This document shows positions 50,201-62,848 of a DNA stretch of 64,000 bases, piece by piece. The position numbers and the translations under genes were made by a program. The DNA comes from Sipunculus nudus (Eukaryota; Annelida; Sipuncula; Golfingiida; Sipunculidae), in contig CM049307.1 in NCBI GenBank assembly GCA_026874595.1, positions 25,204,362-25,268,361 on the forward strand. The letters run 5' to 3'. How positions within the stretch are numbered: position 1 is the stretch's first letter; every line of letters begins with the position of its first letter. The notes beneath the pieces are model-generated. The model worked only from the letters and a program-made list of their open reading frames with translations, did not search any database and had not been told where the DNA came from.

Positions 50201-50854
50201 TACCCTTAAACACCTTCCCGAACTGTCCTAAAATGAAAACAAAACATCTGGAATGCATCTCGAAAAAATGCATCCTCGTCATCGGATACCTTTAGCTTCA
50301 GTACAATTGTTGTTATCGATAAACACACAGGAAAACAATAAAAAGTTGATTGAGCATATAGACAAATCGTTCAGTTTGTATTTTTATCTTAGCTTCAGTA
50401 TGTATTGAAAGTAGCAATTTTTTTCACCTATACATGGATGTTCAGGAAATACGCCATTTTTTATTTAACAGTAGCGGTTCAACTTACCTTGTCCTATACT
50501 CTGTCCCACTGTAACTTGCTTATCAGGAATAATACAGTCCGTCACCTTAGAAAGTACATTTTTGTCGAGCCTGGTGTAGGTTGTCGCTTCTGGGAAATAT
50601 GTCATATACAAAAGTTATATTTTCATAGATTATAGGTGAATGGAAACTAACGCCCCATGGAAAATAAAAATCTTGTCTTTTCATGCTTATGTGGCATATT
50701 TATCACCTTTTAATATCAAATATTCAGTTCTCATTAAAATTCAACATTGCTTACATGATATGAAGTGAAATGTATATCTTGTAGTGTAACTTATCCTGAT
50801 AAAATATATCAGCTTAAAGAAAACCTAGCATTTACTGACAATAAATACATACGT

Positions 50855-50897
<43 letters not shown>

Positions 50898-53800
50898 AGC
50901 GAGAAAGAGACAAAGAGGGAGAGAGAGAAAGAAAGAGAGAGAGAAAGAGAGACAGAAAGCGAGAGAGACAGACAGCCAGAGGGATAGCTAAAACGGTCTA
51001 TGACAGCTAAGATAGCTTTGACAATCACAATATATAATATATCTTATACAACATACTTTCAATGGTGCCTGTACTGATCAGTACCCATGCATTGTTGTAT
51101 CTATTCATCACTAGTTACCATTTTAAATCTCTTATATACATAAAATCCGACCGACTCACGAGAGTTCTCGGCTGGAGCAGTAAGATATCCTTCAATGGTT
51201 TTCGCGTCCAGTTTCTTCTTCTGGTTCTGGCGTCGTTTCCGTGAGCACCAGCAGCAGCAGCACCAGACGAGTACAGCTAGACCCATAACGAGGCTGCAGG
51301 CCAAGATGACGACCACCTTCACCAGACTCAGGGAGCCGTCATCAGGGTACCTGAGATAGCCAACAACCGCCGTCTGGTGACCAAACCGTACCTGGATATG
51401 GATAAATGTAATGCTGTGAGTTTTTATACGGGGAGACATATTCTTATTGTTACCTCTTGATCTCTTTCCGCTCTTTATAACATTTATTACTTCATCATGA
51501 ACACCTAAATATAACGGCCACCTCTTGATTCCGGGCACTTCTTGACTGTGAAATCCTCCTGATCATGAGCCCCACCTGCATAGGGGTGCATTTTTATTCC
51601 GGACATCTCTTGACAAAGAGCACCTCTTAATACAGGGCATCTTGTGATAAACCGTACATCTTCATAATGTTGAAAACTGTACTCTCGATTTTGGGTGCCT
51701 CTTGTTCATGGACATTTCTTGATATCAGACCATCTCAATAACGGCCACCTCTGGAATCACGTGTACTTCCAGATTACAAGCAACTATTCATTACAGGCAC
51801 TAACTGTTTACGGCATTTGTATAAAAAGGGCCACATTTTGCCTACTCTATCTTACAAAGAGTATCATTTTAACAGTATACAAATCTGAAATAATACCTCT
51901 TAGTATTAATATAGTACTAGCCAATAAATTAACAGATTTTTTATTGAGCAGTTAAAACGGTAAACATTTTCTAAGGAAATTGGGACAACCACCAAACATA
52001 CTTACAACAACCGGTATAGAACCTCTTGGACCTGAACCTGCGGGTCCATTAGACGGCTTTTTAGCCGGGGCTGTACAAGTCAGCTGATTTGTAACAAAGA
52101 ATGTGATGTCACAGCTTTCTGTGCCAACATGGACAGTGACATCAGCGACCGTTAATACATCGTCCAAGCGTTCACCCTGCAAAATATAACAATATTGCAA
52201 AAACCTGAAAACATTACTTATAAATTATCATTTAGATCGTAAAGTTTTTATTTACAATCAGGGGTAAGCATATCAGTTATACAATAAATGTTAAATGTTA
52301 ACTACAGTCAATTATAAAAAGGAATAAACGAATTAATTTTTAAAAATTCCCAAGCTGCAACATTTCTTATTCTATCTTAAATTGTTTGATATTAATCAGC
52401 GACCAGTGAAAATGTACATGCATAAAGAACTCCTGTAGCAGAGTCCATTACACGTTTGAAATAATTTAAATTAGTAATAGGATTGTTCATCAGATTGATA
52501 TAGGCCATGATAGGCCACTGCTTCCGTGTTTGTCGACTGCGCCCACTTTTGTCAAAAACGAAAATTTCTAAATTTCATTTATTAGCCGCATGCATTTCGA
52601 GTACTCAGTAGAGCAACTAGATCCACCCCCTAATTCGGATCGGTTCAAAATTTGATTGGAGACTTCACTGGTCTGTGTCTCACCGCCACAAAGTTTAATT
52701 GAAATTGGTTCAGTAGATTTATCTACTTTATATCCCTGCAAAATTACAAACAAACACAACAAAAAGACACGGGTAAAAACATGACCTCCTCGGCCAGTTT
52801 ATAGAAGGAGGCAACTTACCAGAATTATAACATCTGTATTTTCACTTGGGGTAAATAACCGGACATGGTCTTTCTCAGTGAAACGGTACCAAACAGGGTC
52901 TTGGTACACCTCCATCTTTTGAAACTTTTCATATTGCTTAACGCCATCGAGAAGGAAACCCAAGTAGAATTCAACATCCGAGTCATTAAGATCAAACTGG
53001 TCGGCCGCGCGTTTTTGTCTGCTTGGAGGAACAGCAGGTTTGAAGACACTTGATCTTGCGGGGACGCTTGGCTGGCTCACAGTGGATGTGTCAGCGGCCG
53101 AGTCCCCAACCACTCTCTTCAGATCAGGCAGCCTGCATATCATTTTCCTGCTGTCACTCACGTTACAGCTCTACAGGGAAATGAAAAACTTTATTAAATC
53201 TGACGGTAGCACGAAGTCGTTGTCGAGCCAGTTTCAGGAACGATGTTCTTCATATTTTCCCCATTATACTGAGTAAACAGACATTATTTTGCAAAAGTGA
53301 CGAAGGGGCTACAGTAGCGCCATCTATCAGAAACCAAAGAGTGACGTTAATCCAGCACTGAACACGGCCCACGGTCGAACAGTCCCGGCTAAAGTCTTCC
53401 GACATCCCCATAATGTTATGGTCTTAGCACCCTCAGGCCTTGCTTTGATTTAACATCAAAACTTTTGCACAATACATTTTTTGTTTTAAGGCATATGCTT
53501 TGGTGAAACAGCCCGTTAAACGTTATACAATTTTTTTTTCAGATGTGTTATTCCTTGCACACAATAAACCAAAGGGAAAACCAGTTTACCATTGACTGAT
53601 TCGTGCTTCTGTGCAAGACAACATACAACAGGTACCAGCTGTATTTTACATCTTGAAAGTTAACTAAAGCAAGTTTGGCGTTCCTTTCCAAGTTGTTGTG
53701 AGCGACATTTGCCTTAAAAAGTAAAATGGATCTGTTGGGGCTAACTTTTTATTTCCTCACGTCCGTGTTACATGTTGATTATAATGAACGTTTATACATA

Positions 53801-56800
53801 ATATACATAGAAAAACCGCGTTGTTTTATGAAGTTATATTTATTTCAAATATGTGTCCATTAGTGGCTTTGTCTCGGGGTAACCATGTGATCAGAATAAT
53901 ATGTTTTGGTAAACCTTCTAAAATTGAACTCTTCTTCACATCGGACCAGGAATAATCTAGAAATCATATCGTTGCGGTGGTAGGTCGAAGCTGAGTGGTT
54001 AAGAGCTAATAAGGCTTTGGACATTGGAACAGAAGGTCATCCGTTCGAACCCCGCCCGCGCGTTAATGGCATAATGCTGAAATCTTAACAGGACCTCAGA
54101 GATTCGGATAGATGTCTTAACGACAGGTTTTGACTTCTTGATTATTCCTATTTCCTACAGACAGTTCGGTCCGCTTTTATGTCATCCCGTAACATTCCGT
54201 ACAAATGAAACCTTTAATTCATAAGGCTTAACAATAATAACACATTATATTTATCGCATGGTTAACTTCGACTTGATTCAATAGACACTGCCACCAGCAG
54301 GCCATGGACCTATCCTTTACAAAAGAAAGCTTTATTAGGCAGCAGAATGAGCGAATATCTGAGGTTGTATTGTTGTTGCCTTAATGTTTTAGCGCTTGTA
54401 ATGGAAAAGCACCCGATGGACAGCCCAATGCCTTAACCATTGTACCTAACTCATTTACATTAGAGGCATACTCATACTCACTTCCACAAATGTCATAGAA
54501 TCATCGAATCTTTTTGTTACTGTAATAATAACTAATGGCCTCGCCACGGATGTTAGATGTGCCCCGTACACCTCAATGACAATTCCACCACTGAAACAAA
54601 GGAAACACATTTGGCGTTAGTACATATATCTTGAATTATTTGAAACCGACAAAGTCAAGACACTTATAACTAAATCACTATGCACTCTGATTCACTGCGC
54701 ATGTTTGTGTGTGCGCGCGCATTCGACGTGTTAATACAAATGACTGTTTGGAAGATGAAAAATTAAGACTACTTCAGGGTAAAAGAGATTTGCACAGTGG
54801 ACGGGTTGTGTGACATCAGGTTCTGTTTAGGACAAAAGAGTAAATCGAACAATACAAAAAAAAATTTCAAAATTGAAAAAAAGGTTTAAGAACATCCTTT
54901 TTCTCTAAAAGAGAAACCATCGGATGCATGGTACTTTGTTCCCATACCTGATAATTGTAGAGTTCCTGCTGATGCCGGTGACGCTAGGGTCCGGTAGGTA
55001 TGTGAAGTACTGATCTGTGGTTACAGTTATTGACCGACGCTCCACATTGTCGTGCACAAAGAGAGAGACAGTGCCATTGTATGGTTTATCACGCGCTGCA
55101 GCTGTCATCGCAGTATACATGTGGCGCGAATCCGACGATTCTCTGAAAGAGACTGACTTGTATATTTTATGTTTACACACACACACACACACATACACAT
55201 AGGCGGATAAAATACCCGCGAGGACCTAGCATTAACTTCCGAAGACCAACAGTTCCGCTGCAGTGAGGAAGAAGTGCTGCTGAGATAAAAAAAAACAGTA
55301 AAAGACGCATGTATCATCGCACACCTTTTTAAAGAAAAAGGATATTTAGACGTGAAAAACAATGCGTTTGACTTAGCGCATAACTTGCGAGGACAACCTG
55401 CGACTACTTCAGTTCATATCATGTCTTCGTGTCATAGCGAGGACCTACTAATCATTAGGGCTGGGTATCGGTCCGCCTCTTCCGTTACAATACGTATTGC
55501 GATACAGTTAATTCGATACCGATACGTACTGACGATACGTTCCATTTTTCTTTGTATATCATTTCTTAATAAAAGCTTTGTTTCTTTTTTTATATGTTTT
55601 CTTTTTAATTTAACATACAACATATTTAGTATGCTATGTATTTAAGCAGCTTAAGTTTGATATTAAATAAATAAACAGACCAGTAGATTATCAAAATCTA
55701 TCTAATCAAGACTACCCAAAATCTCGATCTTCTTTGACCCCTTAGCATCCCCCCCCCCCCCCCCCCCATGCACAGAACTGTTTTATTGCATTTGGTTTTG
55801 AAGATCATAGGCTGTTTTTATGTAATTACACAGGTTTGTATATTTCTGTGAATATGAATCCAATTAGATACTCTCCTCTTTGTACAGGATTTATACCCAG
55901 GCTTTAACCATTTATTTGACATCTGATGTCCAACACGGGAGTTCCGAGCAACCTATGACCGGCTGCGTGAATAAAAAATTAGGAATAAAATGACATATCA
56001 TAAAGCGAATAAGTGCCTTGCACAGGTCACAGAATTGAATTTATGTACGTGAATGTACCTTGTTCCTAGTAGCAATATGTAATGTGAATATCGATTTCAT
56101 AAATAAAGAGGAACGTCAATATCATTCTCCTATTATCGCTCACATGCTCCTGCTTGTCATGAAAGTACTGCATGCGTATGTATACATGTAAATTTATTAA
56201 AAAGTCTTATAAGCCAAAGCAACAAATATATAGTGCATTTAGATTTATAAATTGTCATGGTTATATTTAAAGTTAGAGTTATAACTCTATTCATTAGCAA
56301 TCAATCGATACGACCAATACAGCATGCAACGCATTTCGGTTATCCAATCGACATCGTGTATCGATTCGTATCTATATATCGATATATTGATACAGCCCTA
56401 CTAATTGGCATATCAAGCACACTTGGTTTAAACATTTTTATGTATAACAGGGTTGCAAAAATTGCCAATCAGGCTAATGAACATGCTTTCCTGTAGGTAT
56501 ATATACACACAACATTATATATAAGACACTACGGTATAAGTTTAAGTACATAAAGTACGGGATTATATAATATGTTTACATTAATGTTGTAATTCTATGT
56601 AAATTCATAATCTACCACAATGAAACAAGACACGAGCAATACAATAAAAAAGAAATCAATGAATAATGTAACAATATAATGATGTAACATGCTCTCTCGA
56701 TACAATAAGTGCATAGAAAAATACAAACATAAACATATATTTACAAATATTTACAAATAGGATGGAAAGATTAGTAATTTATCATGTAAAATGTTTTGTG

Positions 56801-57700
56801 TCTATTATAAACTTTAGAACCAAGCTGCTCACAGTTTTTCTTGACAGATCAGAGGGTATACCTATCATATAGATAATAAAAAACTATGTTTTTTCCTGTT
56901 TACTCCATGAATCCATAGTAATATAAGGTTCAAATTCTAACTATTCACGATCAAAATAAGATCTGATACCGATACAGGTTATATAACCAGTTTAAACATA
57001 TTATCGAGGACCTGGCTTACACATACACACAATTTTCTATCCATCTTGCAAAGCTCTCAATAGAAGTCGCTGTCACAGCAAAACGTTCTTTCTGAGGACT
57101 TGGACTTGCTTTTTAATGCCTTAATGATGCTTTAACAGCTGAGAGGACCCGTGTGTAAGTCCTCAGAGGGAAAAAAGTCCCCGCGCGTTTTGTGTGCAGC
57201 CAATATCGTGTCCTTTTATGTTCGGTAATACAAACACCCCGAAGTACAAACTAACACACACTCACGAACACACCTATTAATGTGTGTATATAAATATATA
57301 TATATATATATCACGTACTAAATATATGAAATATATTAATCACGAATTTAGATTAGATAGGAAATAGAGGATATGACACAATAATTCATTAACCTACCCT
57401 TTGACTATTAGGCTGGTCGCATGACTTGAAAAGTTAATTCCGGTCAAAGTTCGGTTTACCGTGTGCGCTATCTGGAGGGAAACATTCGTACCACCAGCCC
57501 GAGGCCCAAAGTTGGGATCCATTGACAATATATAGGTGACCTGTTCAAAAAGAAGATTAAGTAAAGGACAACTTTCATATTATAACTATGTATAAGTCAA
57601 ACCTAAGGACTAAGTGAACAAAACTTAACGGTGATCTTAAGAAAGTATTCATTTACCAATCTGAGTGCCAGAGTCATTAAACGAGGCAACAAGTATAGCT

Positions 57701-57751
<51 letters not shown>

Positions 57752-58045
57752 GATTTCTAAGATCAAAGAAGGCTATGTTTTGTCCTGCCAGACATCTGTA
57801 TAACAGCATCAACTAAAGTATTTCAAAAGCAAGCCATGCTTCATAGGACCACGTGACAAAAAAATTTATTAGAGTTATGCGAACCACGTCACAGCTTCGT
57901 GATCCTCTTGGACTGGTCATCGGATGGCCGTATTTATCGAGGGGACACGGTCGGCATTCTTCTTCAAGTGAGGTATTTTTGTAGGTATTCGAAGGGCATG
58001 GTCCACACATTCCAGTTTGATCAAGACCCCAGCCGAACGGACATG
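46882..58045 (-). CDS. RTK-B: GCC2/GCC3-IPT receptor tyrosine kinase (14 exons seen, N-terminus missing)
   Basis: Single-pass receptor kinase, at least 767 residues. Minus-strand exons: 57885-58045, 57398-57540, 54948-55142, 54482-54590, 52820-53170, 52006-52176, 51160-51391, 50488-50589, 50147-50227, 49585-49760, 49100-49209, 47947-48109, 47474-47610, 46882-47056; all phases match. Order: GCC2/GCC3 cysteine module ([15 protein letters not shown]); IPT/TIG folds ([29 protein letters not shown]); basic site RQKRA; a plexin/MET-like [17 protein letters not shown]; membrane span about 402-425 ending WCCCCWC; kinase with [26 protein letters not shown], paired Tyr in [32 protein letters not shown]; tail with YVND and YLKP. 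All catalytic residues are present. The kinase and IPT style is nearest MET/RON, but no Sema domain is seen. Ligand unknown. The first exon is uncertain, and the exon 57885 donor (GTG/GTTCGC) is weak. Confidence 0.9.
48560..49060. repeat. 28-bp minisatellite in the kinase intron (unit 2)
   Basis: Same unit as at 21,365-21,925, with slightly fewer copies and a different order of variants. It lies in the intron between the HRD and DFG exons of RTK-B. Confidence 0.9.
50856..50998. repeat. (TA)n(TG)n(GA)n compound microsatellite
   Basis: TA, then TG, then a GA/GAAA/GACA-rich run in the RTK-B intron after the transmembrane exon. The matching unit 1 intron lacks it. Confidence 0.9.
52568..52735 (-). 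other. Candidate alternative terminal exon of RTK-B (soluble form)
   Basis: After a good acceptor (TTTTGCAG), 55 codons run from [18 protein letters not shown] to RLINEI and a TAG stop. The phase (0) fits the exon at 52820-53170, and the first residue Gly matches that of the normal next exon (52006-52176, GERLDDV). Its own only good donor (GCG/GTGAGA) would shift the next exon out of frame. An AATAAA (52,578-52,583) lies just before the stop. Use of this exon would end the receptor before the membrane span. It is absent from RTK-A, which is truncated. No transcript evidence is available here. Confidence 0.5.
53171..54481. other. RTK-B intron with a tRNA-derived SINE
   Basis: Intron DNA. About 53,968-54,195 holds a tRNA-like head with box A (GCTGAGTGGTT) and box B (GTTCGAACCC), then unrelated sequence ending CAGTTCGGTCCGCTTTTATG..CGTAACA. 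It lacks a tRNA-like 3' stem, so it is a SINE rather than a tRNA gene. The same tail recurs at 63,897-63,927. Confidence 0.6.
55456..56400. mobile_element. 945-bp nonautonomous hAT-like element
   Basis: Ends TAGGGCTGGGTATCG and ..TGATACAGCCCTA (reverse complement TAGGGCTGTATCA) are inverted. Flanks CTAATCAT (55,448-55,455) and CTAATTGG (56,401-56,408) agree at the first five of eight bases, an eroded target duplication. The inner arms are rich in CGATA words that pair. No transposase frame. It lies in the intron between two IPT exons of RTK-B. Confidence 0.7.
57700..57752. repeat. (TA)n microsatellite in RTK-B intron
   Basis: TATATA run with one TATG break, between the first two exons recognised. 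A shorter TA run lies at 57,296-57,311. Confidence 0.9.
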
Positions 58046-61000
58046 CTAAAAAGTTAAAGTGATCCATGGTGAAACAATTTGACATCAGATACATTGATTG
58101 ATATGACAAGGTACCTGAAAACTTTGCTGAAGAACATACGTTATTATTTATTAAAAAAACATATAGAAATTGGCGACAAACAACATTTCTAACTATTTAC
58201 AAATGTATCACCTTACCTGCACATCTTTGCACAAGACATATAATATTTATTTCTTTTTTGGAAGTTCAACCGAACTGACTTCACTTACCTTTCCGAGATA
58301 ACGATGCACAATATATAAATGCTAAGTGCAATGACTAATGTAGATGGAAGGATCGTGGGCCGAGGGACATTTGATAAAATTCTGGTAAACTGGTAATTTT
58401 TTTTATCTTGATCTGAATACAGCCAAATTTACACCTCTTTATCCTCTGTTCCGATTTTCTTTACAAGTATCTTTACCTAGTCTGTGTTAGCCCCGCTTTC
58501 ACAGACCTATCTCAATTCAGCGAGCCGGTCTGACGTCTATTTCATGAGAATGCATAAGCCTGCATTTGTTCGGGCTGAAATTAAACTGCCAATCAAATAC
58601 AGTGAACAAAACTAAAAAATACACGCCGTCTGAACAAGAACTTGTGTACACAAGAAACGGGACACGTTTCTATGGATTTATTTGATTGGTTGAATTATCG
58701 ATGCCTTCCCAGCAATGCCAAACGTTTGTTCTAAACCTAGAACCAGGTTTACGCGAGTCATTTGATTTCATTCAGTTGCCGTGATCACATTCATGAACTC
58801 TTTGTACAATCCATGTAAAATAAATAAAGTTTAATTAAGGTTGGAAAGAGGTCTGCTTTGTGGCCAACTCTGCTTCCAATATGTATTGTTGTCAGTATCA
58901 TCAAAATGTTTCGGATTAAATCCATTGAAATTTCATGGAATGGAGGGTCACATTTAAAGATAGAAATTATTGATTTGGAGGAGAGTATAAGTAATTTCCG
59001 GGGTTGGATCTAGATAAGGGTCAAGGCTATGGCGTAGGTATGCGCTCTGTGAATGCTTTCTAGTTACCTTGGGTGAAATCTATAGAACTGAATATTACAA
59101 AACGTGCACAGGCACGGCACATGTTTACTTTTCTGTGGGTGATTAACCATGCCTCTTTATGTGTGATTGAGCTTTTGTGGTGGTTTATAAGTATGTTAAA
59201 TAGTCGCATGTAGCACAATGCATTACGCTACACTTTGTTATGACCCGATTCACAAGTAAATTACATGAAAGGTTCCTCTCATACATAATGTATGGCGCAA
59301 AAAAAAGCGATCAAAGAAGCCCTGTACGTTCAAGAAACGTCACATGTAGAAACTCATTCATGTAGTTCATAGTAGATCCTTGTTAACAGGAGACGTGGTC
59401 ATGTAGTTATCTATGATGTACAGTGTAAAGGACATACGTGATCCTAAACATGGTTCTTATATAGCATCCCTTACGGATACTGAAAACAAAAAGGTTAAAC
59501 GCATGCACTTTCACAAAATGGTGTCTGACCTTCTTATCATAAAATTCTGTTTCTTTCCGTGGATAATCCCTAGTCCATACTTGGACCTTCATGTCCTATA
59601 ATCCCCTAATTTACCCATCTAGTATTCCTATGATAAGCTCTCTCTTAAAATAAGCTCTCTTTTAAAAACTCACACGTGCGTATGCTTACTCTCTGATAGA
59701 GGTGCGGACCGGTCCGCTTGGACCAGTCAGATACACAATTTTGGAATAGATTGGACCGGACCGCTAACACAAATACCGCACCGCTTATCCTGCTCCGTCC
59801 GGTCCAGACGACCCTACCTGAAGGTTTATGCTTAAAAGATGACTTAATGGATTTAGTTTCAGACTATAAATCTTGTTATGAACAAGGTGTAACTAACGTA
59901 TCAAAGAAAGCATTTTTATTCACAATAATATATATAGAGCTAATGCAGCTGCAACAGTTTAATTATATACAGGTATTTTGATATTTTTGCTCTCTAAAAA
60001 CTGTAAAGGGTCACTCTGCTCATTGAGAAGCTGCTCTGTAATATGTCTTTGATATACCCTCTCTCTCTCTGCGTATTGTTCAATAAATTAATCTCTCTCC
60101 CTCCCTCTCTATCTCTCTCTCGTGGAGAACCATCCAAAACAAACAAATATACAACTGTGAAAGAAGAAATATAGCTTACAAGACACAGGCGTAGATGTCA
60201 GGCCATTCGTCATAATCCACAGGAGAGAAAACATCTGTAACTGTAGGAGTTTTATTTTCGGTTTGATAGTATCCATGGTAACCAAAGAAATCTGATTACT
60301 TATGTAACTCTAACGATAAGACAAACTGAACCAAAGGCACAGCAGACCACGGACTAACAGAAAAGGCAGGTTTTCCTATATGGTATGTTTTCTGGCTCGC
60401 TTTGAAGTTGCTGTCATTTTCTCGGTTATATAAACACATGGTAGCACAGGCGTAGATGAATCATCTAGTGGTATCTTCGCGTGTTGTAACCTACTCGGCA
60501 CGGAAGGATGCTTTATATGGAATCATAGGGCGTGGACGTTAAAATTCCAAGTAATCCAAGAACATATATCCACAAGACGTGTTAATTTTATAAGCTCGAG
60601 TAATGTACAGATTACGCGGTATCGTTTCTTCTTTGGTAGGGAGAATACAGATTTTAACATCTCGGAAATCATTAAACCTCCATGGAGGTACCATGATTTT
60701 ATACCATATGTATAACTTGCTGGTAGGGTACTTGCTTGGCCTGTCTGTATTGACAGATTTGTTAAGGGCTAGAGTAACACCCGTCCGTTAAAATTTGCAG
60801 GTATTTTGGATCTCCAGAATGTGATTTCAAGGATTCACATCCATTACAATACTCTGTTTATCCCAAACATTCACTGGTATAGGTGACCGCCTTTTTTTTG
60901 GTCGGTAGAGCTGACCTGTGATGCAACAATTGATATTGTAAACAGTGACACACTCTTCTGGGCTTGGATTTATATATTTCCTTATGTAGCACACACTAAA

Positions 61001-62139
61001 ATTTCAGCAGGATTCTGGTAATATGTAGACCTGGGGATTCAGAATGTTTGCGAAAGTATAACATCTTATCTCAAACTTATATCTTTTGACAAACTGCTAA
61101 CAAGCACTGTTTGACACATAGGAATGTTTGATCTGCATAATATGGATGTATAGTCTTAGCCACCTTTATCGCCCCGCCCCTGTCAGTATCAAACCAAACC
61201 AGTTGTTCGTTGTTCACGTTTATGAAGAATAATGTGAGACCAAATTAATGTCTAACACACGTGTTAATAAAACTTATTAGACTACTTTCATTGATCTAAC
61301 TATAAATGATCTCCGTTCTTATACATTTTCCACGTGACATTTTGGTTTCCTTCTTGCCCATATGATAATGTCTTTTTTGTCTATACTGTGTGCTAACACT
61401 TCTTTCCACCTAAATTTCTCGATATTTCTTTCAGATTTCTTTTATCTCCCACTACAAATTAGCTTTTGTAGTGTGGTGATTAATGAGGATTTAAATTATA
61501 ATGTATTAATATAGTTACTTCGCTTCGCCGGGACGGTGTTGACCTGTCAAGAATGAGCTGCTAGAACGATGGCGCCATTTATCCACAAATATGGATGGGA
61601 CGTAGATGTATGACGTACAAACACCGCTGTGACGTCATCTCTATGAAACATCAAATGGATATAATTAAAAGACAGTTAGCTTATATACTCCGGTCCGCTA
61701 CCCTCGTCCATTTATTGTAATACAATCTATAAAATGCACTTAAGCTTACCTTTTTTTCCCCTCAGAGCAAATCATGCATATATTACGATTATCTAACAGC
61801 AAAATAATTCTCTCCCATGTATGGAATCCATATGATTAACATATGATCAGACAGAAATGGCGACATATTAGTGACAAACTAAGCTGACGATCTTAAAATA
61901 CATATATTTAACGATTCATAATGATAACGTCACAGTGGTATTTTTAGTCACATGTTTCTTATATCCCTCCTGCATTAGGTTGGAATTCTCCATTTTTTAT
62001 ATGACGACAAGGAATTTTGTGCGAACTTTTAAACATTTTTATTATAATACATGATGGCAAAGCATCCTGGTATGATAATAACACAATTGTCACAATTTGA
62101 CAAAAAGTACACTCGATGTGAACCGTGTAGATGGCGCCA

Positions 62140-62323
62140 CGTGAGCAGACCTGGGGTGGACAATCCTCACTTTTTGTAGCCGCCGCAACCTTGTTTAAAG
62201 GGTTGTCCACCAACATTTTCGGCTTCGACCCACCTTTTCCGGGCCTGAGGACATTTTTTAAGGATTTGTCATTAGTCTACCTGGGTTGGACCCCTCCTTT
62301 TCCTAAATCCTGGATTCGCCCCT
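62140..62323. mobile_element. GGATCC-ended MITE copy near the right end
   Basis: Runs from CAGACCTGGGGTGGAC to CCTGGATTCGCCCCTG with the family's inner words (TTTTTAAGGATTTGTCATTAG, GGGTTGGACCCC). A diverged copy of the element at 35,020. Confidence 0.6.
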
Positions 62324-62781
62324 GACATCACATAAGTAGTACACAGGATATATACATTTATTAGATGTCGTGCAAATTCATCTGGTTGGGGAAAAAAATG
62401 CTGATATAATGGCACACGATGACCTGTCCCTTTTGACAATGCGCACCAAACCATGAACAAATCACGATGCGGAAGTTAAGTTGTCCCATGTGCTGTTCGA
62501 AATGCTACAACGAACGCCAAACACATGCTAAAACCGTGCGGGTCTTGGCTCTTGGTTTATGACATGCAGGCTTATACCATTTATCAAACATATAAAGTTG
62601 ACCCAGTAAGGTTTTGTACCTGAAGCTATGTAAACGGGTCATTTTCCGCTTCAGTTATCAAGAGTCAGCTAACCATGACGAGATACCCATGATTCGTCTC
62701 CATAGAAACCATGAATATTCATGAATTAATGTATATCACTGTGGCTGTTAGACATACAACCATTTAACAGTGTATATATAG

Positions 62782-62848
<67 letters not shown>

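Noticed and set aside
53968-54060. Possible tRNA-Ser gene
   Set aside because: Box A and box B are present but no acceptor stem or consistent arms can be formed, and the sequence continues as a SINE body.
59718-59981. 87-codon plus-strand open frame
   Set aside because: Overlaps the GGACCGG repeat block and shows no recognisable domain.
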